A stretch of 64,000 nucleotides of DNA from Epiperipatus broadwayi (lineage: Eukaryota > Onychophora > Udeonychophora > Euonychophora > Peripatidae). Positions 1 to 11,800 of this stretch are shown here, piece after piece. The position numbers and the translations under genes are program-made. The DNA is taken from the NCBI GenBank assembly GCA_028023455.1, contig JAQFVV010012668.1:186001-250000 (forward strand), read 5' to 3'. Numbering within the stretch: the stretch's first letter is position 1; the number at the start of each line of letters is the position of its first letter. The notes beneath the pieces were generated by a model. That model did not search any database and was not told the DNA's origin. It saw only the letters and a list, made by a program, of their open reading frames with translations.

Positions 1-1190
1 CTTTCTTTGTTCTTAATAGCACACTTATATTCTCTGCATGCTTTTTTCCTCTCTTTTGCACTTTTACTAACTCTCATTTTTCTATTACTTTTATTCTTCT
101 GAATATTCTCACCTAAAACCCTATTTGCCACTTTTTCTACTTCACCACACCAGTCCTTATATTCATCCCCAACAAACTCTTCCATGGTTTCTTCAACTTT
201 TATTTTATATTCTTCTAACTTATTCTTATCGTTCATTCTCCATCCACATCTTTCACTATCCTTTCTACTTTTATTACTATTTCCCATCACATTACTAACC
301 ATTTCTATTATAAAGAAATTATGATCACTATTACATACTCTCTTCATTATTAAACACTTTAATTATTTGTACTTTATTCACTTTCTCTTTCTCTACTAAT
401 ACATAACCTATTGTGTGAAATATATTATTTCTAGACCATATGTATTGTCCCTCATAAATATCTGACAAATTTCCAATGCTCAAAAATTCACTCTCTGACA
501 AAATTCTTCAAAAGCTGTCCATTCTTGTTATCTACAGCATCAATTTCTTCAATATGACCATTTATATCCTCTATACCCATTATTCTCCTCCCTTTTTTGA
601 AACTCTGCATATCCTTAACTAGGCATTCATATATGCTAATGTTCCACTTGATTATAGTTTAACTATCTCCAGTGGCTATATATACTATAGTCACCATCCA
701 TTCTTGTCTTCCTAACCTTATCTCAAACCATAAATGTTCTTGACATTTAACAGTATTTAAATATTATTTTTGACATAACTGCTATACCATCACTCTTTTT
801 TTTTCTATTTATACCCTGCCATAGCATGTCTTCCAGTATAGATTCTTTTTCTTCTTTTAGAAGTGTTTCCACTACTGCTAATACCTTGAGCTCTTTATTT
901 TTAACTGCTTTGTTTAATTACAGCCATTTTTCTAGTCTTCTACTATTTTGTATATTCAAATATCCAATTTTAACAATTTCTTCTTTTCCAACTACTCTTT
1001 TATAAATTATTTTGGCTCTTTCTTCTCCTTTACATTTATAAATAACTTGCTAACCATTAATTTTACAGAACCATTCCCTCTCCACATTGACATTTATATC
1101 CAAATCAGCTACCTTTTGTTTATTTCTTACATAATGTCCATTCTTTTTTTTTTTGATAACACTGCAACTTAAAACCCCACCTCCCTTTAT
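1..1190 (-). pseudogene. LINE ORF2 fragment: APE endonuclease domain, runs off the left window edge
   Basis: Degenerate ORF2 of a non-LTR retrotransposon, which would encode the endonuclease that nicks target DNA and the reverse transcriptase. Read on the minus strand from about 1150 downwards, frames give KIGYLNIQ near 950-975 (start of APE domain), KKSDGIAVM near 780-810, EHLWFEIRLGRQEW and VTIVYIATGDS (667-741), NGHIEEIDAVDNKNGQLL (about 513-569), QYIWSRN (about 430-450) and SDHNF at 315-329, the conserved Ser-Asp-His of APE-type endonucleases. At least two frameshifts (near 495 and 335) and internal stops break it. From 236 to the window start the frame is open and reads as the basic linker before the RT. 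The RT itself would lie outside the window. Family assignment is confident; the clade is not determined. Confidence 0.85.
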
Positions 1191-1520
1191 AAGTTCCCAA
1201 ACTATATTTTTTTATAAATCAAACTCCCTAAAACATCACATTGTTGTTTTGCTAAGTATAATCCATCTTTACTATATAACCCCTTCTTACTAATATAAAA
1301 ATTACACCCACCCACAAACATAACATCATTTCTCTCTCACAGTTTTTTCAATCTCTCATTTGTTGAACATGCCCTATCTAATATCTGTCTATTGTCAAAT
1401 CTTGATAATAATCCCATTATTCCTATTCTTCATACTAAATAACTTCCTGAAGTACCACCTTTACAGAAGAATAAATATTATTAATACTCTTAGTCATAAT
1501 ATCTTAATTCCTTTCCTCTT
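1190..1520 (-). pseudogene. LINE ORF1 C-terminal, SGNH/esterase-like relic
   Basis: Just upstream (minus strand) of the endonuclease relic, the frame reads NDVMFVGG, then LYSKDGLYLAKQQCDVLG around 1235-1275. This resembles the end of the SGNH/GDSL-like esterase domain found in ORF1 proteins of some LINEs, where a D-G-x-H-L motif supplies the catalytic His; here the His is Tyr. Earlier pieces (VVLQEV near 1450) fit the same domain with frameshifts. It is placed where ORF1 should be relative to ORF2, which supports one single LINE spanning about 1-1520. The product is certainly non-functional. Confidence 0.5.
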
Positions 1521-1569
1521 AACATGCCAACATATTCTCCAGTCTAGTGTATATGCATGCTCAGGAATA

Positions 1570-2542
1570 AATTGGTAATTAAGAATTAGAAAAAGTTAAT
1601 AATTAAAAATACTTTAGTCAGATAGCATGGTGGATGAAATTAATCGTAGGATTAAATTTGAATGGCATGTTTTTGTTAAAAATAATTTAATATTAAAGGG
1701 AAATGTGCCTATGTGTTTGAAAGAAAAAAACATTTAATAGATGTATTTTACTGTTCTTATTTATGAAACTAAAACTAAAATGCTTAAGAAAAGAATAATT
1801 CAGAAACTCAGATGACAGACTGAAATATATTGAATAAGAAAGAGAGATTGAAACTGAAATAATATGAGTGAGAGAACAAAACATGTATCAGAAAAGACTT
1901 GGTAGTCTAAACATATTTCTAGAAAAGCTGACAATAGTTAGATAGTTCAAGTCTTGAAGACCTCTACAGAGATTACATTTGTGATGGATGGATAAGATAG
2001 AGAATTTTGTTGGAATGATGAAGAAAAGAAAAGCTATAGATCACTAAAGCTGGATTAAACTTGAAGAGACTTTCATAATGCAATAAATCAATAGTTGTTG
2101 AAATAATAATATTAAAATCTTTTATCCCTATAAAAGCTTAAAAGCATATATCATTTATTGCTTAATTGTGAATAAAATTAAATATCCACTTCCAATATGT
2201 TGGATTTATTAAAAATTGTATAATAACGTGTGATAAACAAATAAATTGACATATGATTCCAGTAATGTGTTGTTTTTAAAAAAGCTAATTGAAATTTAGT
2301 AAAAGTTAAAGATTGATAATAACAAACTGTTTCAGGCTAAAATAAAGTTGAGTTTAAATTAAAACCTGTTTTTTTTAATTTTTATATTTTTGACTAACTT
2401 TATCATCCAATTAGTTTTTTAATAAAATTATTACAACCGTACTGTCAAAATATTGAACTGTTTTATTCCTATGAAGAATTTGATCAACATTTTAATATTA
2501 CATAAATATCTCATTCTATTTAAGACTACTAAGCTCCTATAG
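1570..2542. other. No recognisable gene
   Basis: AT-rich sequence between the left LINE and the first tRNA-like retroposon. I see no recognisable protein, repeat or RNA in it; short open frames here are at chance level for this composition. Confidence 0.6.
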
Positions 2543-2552
2543 TAATCGAATA

Positions 2553-2667
2553 GTTAATGGCTTGAAAAGCTAGATGATTTTTGAGCCTCAGAAAGGCTGG
2601 ACTTCAATCCAGTAACTTTAACTATTCATTCTGCCATTTCATGAAATCACCCTTAAAAAAAATACAA
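2553..2667 (+). mobile_element. tRNA-like retroposon (SINE) with 10-bp target-site duplication
   Basis: About 115 bp bounded by a perfect TAATCGAATA duplication (2543-2552 and 2668-2677) and ending in an A-rich tail (2654-2667), so it was inserted by reverse transcription. The body folds like a tRNA with a long variable arm: a D-arm-like GCTTGAAAAGC, a perfect hairpin AGCCT-CAGAA-AGGCT and a T-arm-like CTGGA-CTTCAA-TCCAG containing a B-box-like motif. GAATAGTTAA and TTAACTATTC pair as an extended acceptor stem, although part of this overlaps the duplication. The parent tRNA identity is not clear; the long variable arm suggests a Leu/Ser type. Confidence 0.65.
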
Positions 2668-2677
2668 TAATCGAATA

Positions 2678-4300
2678 TTTTTTTATCACTTAGAGATTAT
2701 ATGACATTCAAGAAATGGAACAAATAGAGTTTAGCTTTAATTCAGGGACTTTTGCCTCATACGTTTATTACTCTGTCACTGCATTAAGTTTTTCAAAGCT
2801 AAGCTTCTACACAATTTATTGAAAACTTAAAATATGTATCTAAATCTTTTATTGGTTATAAAAAGGCATATTTCTAATTTTTTCAGTACAATAATAATAA
2901 TAATGATATATATATATATGTGTGTGAAATATTATTTTTTTACACCCTCTGTGAAAACTTTTACAATATGGCATTTGATAAAAAAATCAATTAACTTATT
3001 GTAGAACACGTTTCTGTCTGATTAACAAAAGCAATTGTTCTACAAGAGGTTAGTTGACTTTTCATAAAATGTTGCTGCTTATAAGACCATACGTTTATAT
3101 AAATTTCTATGTGATATTTGACATATATATATTATCAAATGTAAAAAACTCATCTGATTAATATAAAAATCAAGTAAATCATTAGTTAAAATTTAAATTA
3201 TATATTCATTACTAATGATTTCCCTGCCAAGATAGATTTTTTAAGAGTGAAGTAATACAACCCAAAATAAAATGGTAATGTGGGGGGGTGGGGGTGGTAA
3301 AATAACATATGTTTGCCTGAAGGTTTGTGATGATTGCATTTTGGTGGTAATTATATGTTGGACCATTTCCATGATCGAATATTAAGTTTAGAATGTCTTC
3401 AGAAAAATTATTTGAAAAGTTTAAATAAAATTCAAATTTTTAATATACTATTTATAAACATAATCAATCCGTAGACAGTTTAATATAACAAGGAATGTTT
3501 TTGCTCTGTATGGTTAATCCACCTGGAAAAAGTAAAAGAAAATCTCTGGTTGATCATTTGAATGGAATTATAACTTTGGCTGCATTTGGCTTCTCAAATA
3601 TTTGTCCATATGATTTATTTAATTAATGCTTTAAATTGTTGTGTTTATAACACCTTTCATATCTATAAATAAATTACACAAATCTATACTATAGATTTTT
3701 TTTTTTTTTTTTTTTTTCCCCCCCCCCCCAACTTTATAACCTCACCCCCCTAATAAAAAAAAAAAACACCCCCCCACAACAAAAAACACAAAAAACAAAA
3801 TCTTTACCCCCCAGGCCAGGAATGATTACTATTAGTTTGAAAGAATGTGATTTTTGTACATCTGATGAGAAAATTAGACTTTCAAAACTTTGTATTCATT
3901 TTTAAGTTTTTTAGTAATTTGTCTATAAAAAAGTTTATTAATTTTGAGTAAAAAAGTTTTATATATTAATTTAATGTTTAATAGGTAATACATATTGCAT
4001 ATTTGATATTTATCTTCACATGTTGCTTTTCCACTTCATTGTCTTTGTGATTTAAACTTACATAGATTTGTTTATCTGTGTAAGAGACTGGTTTCTTTCT
4101 TCTTTATAATGTAAAACTGAGAGCATTATGCATGCAACAAACGTATGCAAATTTGGATTATTTTAATATATGCAAAGTTTGCTTGTTATTTTATAACTCG
4201 GGAACTAATAGATGCATTTTGAATATATATATTTAATATAGTATAATTTCTATGGAAGGCTCTATGCTTTTTAACTTTTATGCTTTTGTTAGTAGATATA
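2678..4300. repeat. Gene-free stretch with long T/C homopolymer tract at 3696-3812
   Basis: No gene seen. The notable part is about 22 T followed by 12 C (3696-3729), then alternating C runs and A runs to about 3812. This may be a genuine low-complexity tract or an assembly or sequencing artefact. A small G-rich patch lies at 3280-3297. Confidence 0.6.
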
Positions 4301-4302
4301 TT

Positions 4303-4732
4303 AAACCAATAAACATCACATGACCACCACTTCTTATGCTTGTGTATAGCTGTCGTTAAAACAGGCAAAACTCACTCTAAGTATTGCCACACATACTATA
4401 GTATTGCCACACATATGACCCATACGACTATATAAACTAATGGGTTTGGATTGAAAGCATTAAGATGTTTTCAGTTTAAGACTCATAGTTTTGTAGTTAA
4501 ATTGAGATAAAGGGTGGCTGCTGGAGGGTTGCATTAGATCCTAAGATCTAGGTGCAGTGCTCTCAAATCCAAAGCTCCTCACTGACGATGGCCACAAGCC
4601 AGAAACTAGTCTGGGAATATTGGATGAGTAAGCACTAGATGAGGATTTTATGCACAAGCCTTCTGTCATCCATTGATTACTCTAGCTTACTGTGTGTGGC
4701 AATACTTATAGTGAGTTTTGCCTGTTTTAGTA
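4303..4732 (+). mobile_element. H1 foldback element, copy 1, carrying a hammerhead ribozyme
   Basis: The inner arm 4355-4395 (AAACAGGCAAAACTCACT then AAGTATTGCCACACA) is repeated inverted at 4691-4732 with only a few differences. The left end extends outwards (TAAACATCACATGACCACC, 4312-4330), a block that recurs inverted at the right end of copy 3 and, diverged, at the left of copy 2. The body holds a hammerhead at 4567-4625. No protein is encoded. The family resembles the repeat (pLTR) portion of Penelope-like elements, as copy 3 sits just downstream of a PLE reading frame; a non-autonomous foldback element is the alternative. Confidence 0.7.
4567..4625 (+). ncRNA. Type-I hammerhead ribozyme (H1)
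   Basis: Conserved core CTGACGA (4582-4588, C-U-G-A-N-G-A) and GAAA (4602-4605). Stem II is TGGC (4589-4592) with GCCA (4598-4601) and loop CACAA. Stem III is minimal: the last A of GAAA pairs with U4610 and C4606 with G4609 around a UA loop. The predicted cleavage site is after the C of GTC (4609-4611). Stem I has an inner helix CTCA/TGGG (4578-4581/4612-4615) and an outer helix ATCCAA/TTGGAT (4567-4572/4620-4625) separated by an internal loop, as in natural hammerheads. Minimal stem III is typical of PLE hammerheads, which are thought to act as dimers. All core bases are present; activity is not tested. Confidence 0.8.
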
Positions 4733-4734
4733 GA

Positions 4735-7655
4735 GATATTCCTAAGATTAAAATATGCATTTAAAGAAAACAAAAAATGATTGTAATGATAATATTTTTA
4801 ACTTTGATTGAACTTAGCCATTAGAAAAAATTCTGAAAAGATTTGATCTTTTCCTTCAAAATAATTTAGATCATATTTTAGAGATATTACTTGATAAGTC
4901 AGTAGTAATAGAAACTTTAAAGAGGGAAGAACTGTGATACATTCTACAAATTTGAGAACAACTTAAAAAATTATTTTTTTCTGGATGCATTGGAAAATAA
5001 TTTGTAATAAGTTATTGTTCTCAAAAGTATGATCAGAGAATTGAATTTATTTTGCACAAGATTGACCTTGAATTGGAACCTCTACGACAATTAACAAGTT
5101 AGAAGGTCAATCCCTGAAGTCGCTGGGATTGATTTAATCGAAAAAAGTTTTTCTCATGGGCAACTATATTTAGTATTCTCTCATACTGTCTTTCAGTATC
5201 ACAAGTGAAAATACACGATTAATATAATTTACAAAAAAATATTTTTAAGTACAGACATATCGAAATGATGTAATAGTTAATACTTTACAATTATAAGTCC
5301 CATCGAATTTATTCATGATATATTATAAACTACCTTTATATACGCATTAAAAGTTAGTTCATAACATAACTAAAATCATAAGAGAGCGGATACATTAACT
5401 GTATATACACAGATATCGTATAATTTGATTCTATGTTTACAATATAGAGTTTCTTATATGATTTACTAATGGATATTTTTTTCTACACAGTATAGTTTTC
5501 TCTTTCATTGTATTAAGGTGGATTTTTTAACATTAAAAAAGTTTTTTTTTTAAAAAAAAACTTTCTTCGAGTTGAGCTATAAATTATTTATTAGTAGAAG
5601 TGAATTTTCTTTAAGTTGTCACTTTTTTTCTAACTAGCCTTTACCTGAAGATCATGTACTGTCATTGGTAAAGTGAAAATTACTCAGACGTAAAAAAAAA
5701 TCTCATTAAAAATTAATCAACTGATTGGTGATTATAGGCCTTGTAAACAGTGTTTAGAATCAGAGATATTATCTATGCTTTCAAAAACATCCCTTCATGA
5801 CTTATAGTGAAAATAATTACTCTTGCGTGCGTTTGCTTTAATTGATCGAATTTGAAGTTTTTAAAACGTTTTTCTTTTCACCATCTTTTTTTTTTTAAAT
5901 AAAAAAACTGACAATTAGATTCCATGATTATTTTTTATTTAGTCACTTTTTACTAAAATTAGTGGATTATTATTTCAAGTAAACAGTTCCCCACAAGTGA
6001 CTTATAAATATTCTAATAGAAGAAGACGAAATAAGATTAAAAACTATATATGTCAATAAATCAATTCCAGAGAGTTAATACTTGAGTGTTAAAAGTAACA
6101 GTATTTCTCAAATTAACATTATTTATTCTTAGAACTGGATAAAAAAAACACGCAAAAAAACATATACAAAAAAAGCTTTAATTTAATATTTTATTCTCCT
6201 TTTTGATTCTCTTGACTCTCGAGTATTGAATTAATACAGTTAAATTTATTAATTAAAAATGAAATTATTAATGAGACTTTTCCTCAGTAGATTACTTGAC
6301 TGCTAATTGGAATACTGTACTTACATTTCATTTCCCGCCCTCCCCCAATGAATTGATTCTGTTGTTGAAATGGCAGAGTTTAACTCTTAGAATTCCACGG
6401 CACGGTTTAGTATGAGTTATTGCCTTTTTTTCTTTTTTAATTACAGAAAGTAAAATAATTTATAGCAAATCATATAATGATATTAGATTTATGAATTCAA
6501 TCGTAACAGTTTAACGGCACAATTAACTGAGTTAGAATGAATATGTATGTACAGTGATCTCATGGGAAAAGCTTCATAAATTTAATTTTTAATTAATAAA
6601 TTAAAGGGTATTAATTCACTATTGAGGAAAATCAAAAATAGTAAAATCAAACTGAAACATTTTTTTTTAACTAGTTGGAAGAATTATTATAATTGTTAAA
6701 TGAATTGTTACGTTTTGAAATAAAAATGTCAAACTTACTCCACCACAACTTTGACAATATCCACATCAGATAAACATCACTAATCGTTTACCAAACTAGC
6801 GATTGTTTCTAGCTCATATATAAATTTTAAACCTCAGTTAAAGGTTAATATATCTGATTTTTTAATTAAACACACACACAAGGAGTTATTCACATTTCAT
6901 TTTTCCATGTGTAACATCTTTTATAAATGTCTTAAATAACCTCCACACCATCACATATTATTTTCAAATCATATGAATACTGTTACAATAAAAGACAAAT
7001 GACATCTAACCTTTAACCTGTGTTGTCTATTTGTCTGTTATTACTAACAAGTTGTTTATATTTAAAAAGTTTAAATAAAGTTTAAAATTTCCTATACATT
7101 CAACATATTACTGATAGATGATGGAAATAGTTCAACATATCACATTTAATCCATAGTTCTCATAATACACTTTTCTCATTACTTTTAATTAAAATATTTC
7201 AAATATCTGAAGAAGGCTGCTAGTTAATCAAAACTGCATATTTTAAATAAAAGCATTGTAAAAAAAAAAGGACTATGAAAAGCACGGATATATATAAACC
7301 ATAATTCTCATAGTGTGGACATTGTAATTTTGTTGATTGAACACAGTATTGAATTAGTAATGTTCCTATTAATGGAATATTATTTGTATTAGTAATATAA
7401 CGTCAGAGGAAAAAACAAATGAACAGAAGAAAACAAGGCAAACAAACAAACAATAATGATAGTAAAGGGAAAAATAAATCTATGTTGTACAGAATTTATA
7501 GGAAATGAAACTCAATTTAGATTTCAATTATATGTGGCATTTATTAAGCAGATGAAAAATATTGCACAAAGTCATGGCCAAATTCAAACTCATTAATAAT
7601 AAGTTCATGTGGACATAAGAATTTAAAATAATTTAAGTAATATATGCAGGAAACG
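4735..7655. other. No recognisable gene
   Basis: About 2.9 kb of AT-rich sequence with many short A or T runs. I find no recognisable coding relic, RNA gene or repeat shared with the rest of the window. Confidence 0.55.
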
Positions 7656-7659
7656 AACT

Positions 7660-7889
7660 CAGACTTTCACACGACTCACTACTCTCAGTACCATCTCATA
7701 TTGCTGACCCACTTGATCACACACATGTTGAAAAGATAAATAATCACCAATATATGTATTTCATGCTAAACCAGCAATCATCAGTTGGTCTAGATTACTA
7801 TCCTCACACATATATATAATCAGTGCTCAGCTTTATATTAAGATAGCCAATCTTCGTACTTTAATGGACAGGCTTCAAACTATTCCAAC
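7660..7889 (-). mobile_element. H2 repeat, copy A, with hammerhead
   Basis: About 230 bp starting AGACTTTCACAC and ending CAGGCTTCAA-CTA-TCCAA matches 16832-17059 over its whole length, and its middle matches 37785-37880. It carries a hammerhead on the minus strand at 7746-7789. No coding potential. The orientation is given by the ribozyme. Confidence 0.7.
7746..7789 (-). ncRNA. Type-I hammerhead ribozyme (H2, copy A)
   Basis: On the minus strand: stem I strand ACCAA, core CTGATGA (7778-7784), stem II TGCT/AGCA with loop GGTTT, GAAA (7759-7762), then minimal stem III UA-CA-UA, cleavage triplet AUA and the second stem I strand UUGGU (7746-7750). A bulge then leads to an outer stem I helix of about 7 bp. 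The pair closing stem II next to the core is T-T here. All conserved core bases are intact. Confidence 0.75.
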
Positions 7890-8479
7890 TCAGAACTCTT
7901 CAGCCTTTGAAACCTAATATCAAAGTATTTACACTCTAGAAGTAATTTAATAGCATCTCATTTTTCTCTTTTTCAATAACTTCTTTATATCTGTTCTTTC
8001 AATTTTTATAATTCTGCAGTAGCATCATATTTCAAAACATTGTCATTATTTAAACCTTCCTCAGGTCTGCAGAAGAAAGAGATTTTTTGTGTGACCATCT
8101 TCCAAATATATGTTAGTCAATTATTATATCAAACTTTTTAATGCTTTTGTTGCTTATTGCATATTTCATATATAATAATGCTTTTACATTCTCTGTTTAG
8201 CAATTATGTTTCCAGCAATATGATATTTTGTTTGTCCCATGTTTTATGCACTTTAAACCTTAGTCTTTTTTGTAATGATCTTTAAATCACACTTTTTTAG
8301 AAGTCTGTTCATTTCTTTTAATGAGCTTTATTATATATAGATCGTCATCTGCAAATAAAAAATAAAAACACAAGTACTTTAGCTACTATTATGTTCATAT
8401 TCTTTAAATAATGCCTTTCCTCTTTGTACTTTTTCTAATTATTTTTATTAAAATGTCTCGTAATTTTGATGATCTACTA
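7890..8479. other. No recognisable gene
   Basis: AT-rich sequence between the H2 repeat and the hAT-type MITE; nothing recognisable. Confidence 0.6.
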
Positions 8480-8798
8480 CATGGGTCCCTAACCCTATGC
8501 CTGTGGGCACCATGGCACCCGCAGACCATTTTACGTGTGCCTGCCACTATCTGAACATGATAAAAAATTATTTACCTGATACAAATAAATTTAATTTTTA
8601 AAATTTCTTATAAATTATTGTATTATATTGTAATCAAATGTTAAGATTTTATTTTTGAAATAAATATTTTTTTTTGTACATTATGTGTATTATTAACAAT
8701 ATCTAACTATAAATTTACATTGAAAAAATAAATGCTGCCTGCCTCCTGGCCAGTATTATAGAATGTGTTCTTAGGTGCAAAAAGGTTGGAGACCGCTG
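8480..8798. mobile_element. hAT-type MITE
   Basis: A 319-bp non-coding element. Left end CATGGGTCCCTAACCC, right end (reverse complement) CAGCGGTCTCCAACCTTTTT; both follow the CA-x-GGTC(T/C)CxAACC pattern of hAT-family terminal repeats. Flanking 8-bp duplications ATCTACTA (8472-8479) and AGCTAGTA (8799-8806) agree at 6 of 8 positions, the length expected for hAT. Both termini are clearly less AT-rich than the surroundings, while the middle is AT-rich. No transposase, so non-autonomous. Confidence 0.75.
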
Positions 8799-8806
8799 AG
8801 CTAGTA

Positions 8807-11800
8807 GTATTTTTAGACTGGTAAAATATGTATTATACTATTTTTGATTAATTCTGCTATGTAACCTTTTTTAAAAAGTTATACACTGAGTAAAACTTTT
8901 TATTTATTTTGTTTTCCATGACTGGCATTTTATATAAAAAAAACATAAGAAAATGGCCATTTTTGAATGATCACAATATTGAATTGTGAGTTTTCAAAAT
9001 AATGGATAAAAAATTATATTGATCAATATGTAAATTTTTTTGCATGAAGAATTAGTATGTTGTATGTATAGAAATGATAATTCTAAATTATTAAAAAGGT
9101 TATGCATTTAGTTAATAACAACAACAACAAAAAACTATTATGACTATACTTAACAAAGATGCAGATTACGATTAATCTCAACCTCCATGTTTTAATTGTT
9201 TAAAATACTTATACTCACACAATTCAGATCAAGTGTTGACTTCTTTCTTGATTAAAAAATATATATATTTTAATTAAGTTTAAAAAGTGTTTAGATATAT
9301 TGTCAATACATATATTATTTTTTAAGTGAATGTTTATTAAAACAAAAATTGTATTTATAAGTTCTTCTTTAAAATGAAAATCGAAATTAGAAATGTATTT
9401 TAGTCCTCTGTAAAGATCAATAGGCACATATAAAATAGAAATTCTATATATTGTTTTGGCTATTTATCATTATGTAAATATATTTTTAGAGAAAAAATAT
9501 ATTTTAAACCAGTCTCTCCCCCCACCATTCATTACTTAAAATATTAATTTTTAAATTTATATAATAATATGAAATATTTGGCATTACAAAACAAATATTG
9601 ATTAATACATCAAAATCATATAAACAATAATGTTATGATTTCAAGTCATTTGCTTGATAAAAATGTATAAATTTACTAAATTACTTTTTTCTTTTTATCA
9701 ATTTCCTTGAGAAAATGAAGAGTAAATGTGTGTTTTTATATTCTTAAACTACTTTATCATCTTTATTAAGCGGTAAAATGTAGAGAAAAATGTTAAATGA
9801 ATAGATTTTATTAACTGTTGACTGGATTTCCAAGCGAGATAATAAATTTAAAAAAAAGTATTTAAAATGTAGTTTAATTTAAATTATCATTATATTATTG
9901 TCCTGAACCGTTAGTGCAATAGATGGAGTAATTATCTATTAAGCAGTAAGTTTGTCTGGATTTAGTGTTGACTGGGAGAAATGAGAATTTTCTGGATACC
10001 TGAAATATAACTTATCATTCTTTTTATTCCCTGATTTTTCTTTTCTCTTCATCACAATATATATAAAAGCGTGAGAGATTACATGATTTTTATTACAATA
10101 GTGGGTATCTGACTGTTCTTAGTTGGAAGATAAAGGTTTGAGGTTAATCTGGGTTTCAGTGTAATATTGGCAGATCAAGGGAATAAAATGAGTCAGCGTC
10201 AGCATTCATCACTCCTATGACCCTACAATTAATTATATACATTAACAGACTTGAATAAATGATAGTAATTCTATCTTTACAATCAATTTTCAGATTTTTA
10301 AATTCTTTAGATAGTTTCTATAGCCATTATAATATATATATATATATATATGAAACTCTCAGTGTCTTTAAAAGTTGGTTAGAGCACTTGCCTTAAAATT
10401 CAATATTCGAAAATCTAAAATTGTAAATGAACTCCTATGCTAATACTGTCACATGTCAGGCCAGCAACACTAGACGAAGAATGGAGAATAATACTACACA
10501 AAACATTGTATACTTACTAATCTGTGTTTATCTATTTGTATGAATCTCTTAATCTTTTTTCTTATTCAACAATAAATAATTCCCATCAGAATTTGATAAA
10601 AGAATATCTTGTTTTTTTTTCATTCTCTTGATTCTTTTTTTTTTTTTTGGATATAACCATAATGTTATACTTACTTTTAAAAATCTATCATGATTATTTT
10701 TGTAATATATTTTTGAATTGATCATTTTCACTAGAATTGTTTTTTCTCCAAATTCTTTGAAATTTTTTTCTGGCATTATGCCAAGAAATTGTGTATTTGT
10801 TGTTTTAGTTTGAATAAACTCTTTGTGGTCTTTCTAACTTTGTGATAACTTTAAATAATAGTTTTTTCAATGAATAAATTTTACCTTGGTTTTATCTTTT
10901 CTGAATTGTGTGTGAAAATATTCAAAGGAAATAAGCAATTTTGTTTTCTTTCTTATTCAGATGACTGTAAAGTGAATCTTAGTTTCTCAATCTTATAAAT
11001 TAATTACATTCTTACTGGTGCTTCACATGACAGCTTTCATTCGTGGTTTTAAGTCACTCTAAAACTAGCAATTTTCACACTATCATAGTGAATTTACAGT
11101 CATTTTAAAGCTAAAATTGTACTGTAAGATGCTGCCCTCTCTAGAATTATTTTACAAGTAAAAATCAATAATATTTAAATTTAAAGCTATAACAATGGGA
11201 GAAGACAGACTTTCCAAGGTGTTGATTGATTATTTTTCATTTTCAACAAATAGAAGCACTTGTCAACAATTTTGACAGGTCCAAATTCTTTGTTTTGATT
11301 TTCAAAGTGAAAGTGTATATTTTAGAGTATTTTTTCATATTTTTTATATATAAATTATTTTGATAAAATATGCTGAAAATATAATTATTTTAGAAGAATA
11401 GTTATGATTTTAGTAAAAATTCTTTACTTTTACATGAATGTAAATTAAGAAAAATCAATGATGTACACTGCATTTTCTAATAGGCTACAAAACATGTTAT
11501 GTTTTCTATTATAGATTATTTTTATAATTATAAATAGAAATTTATTATTGAAAAAACTTTCATTCACTTTCATAATCTGACAAATTATTAATTTACTTTT
11601 TACAAACAAAACTAAAATGAATATAAATATTAAAAGATGAATATATGTTTACTGCTGATTCTGTAATTGACCAATCAAAAATTTAAAATTTTAATTTGCT
11701 AACCCAATAGAAAATTTTAATCAATTTAAAGGGTATTCTTCTGTCCATTTCCTTATACAATTTATCACAGCTTACAATGGTGTTTCTAAAATCTAAACAA

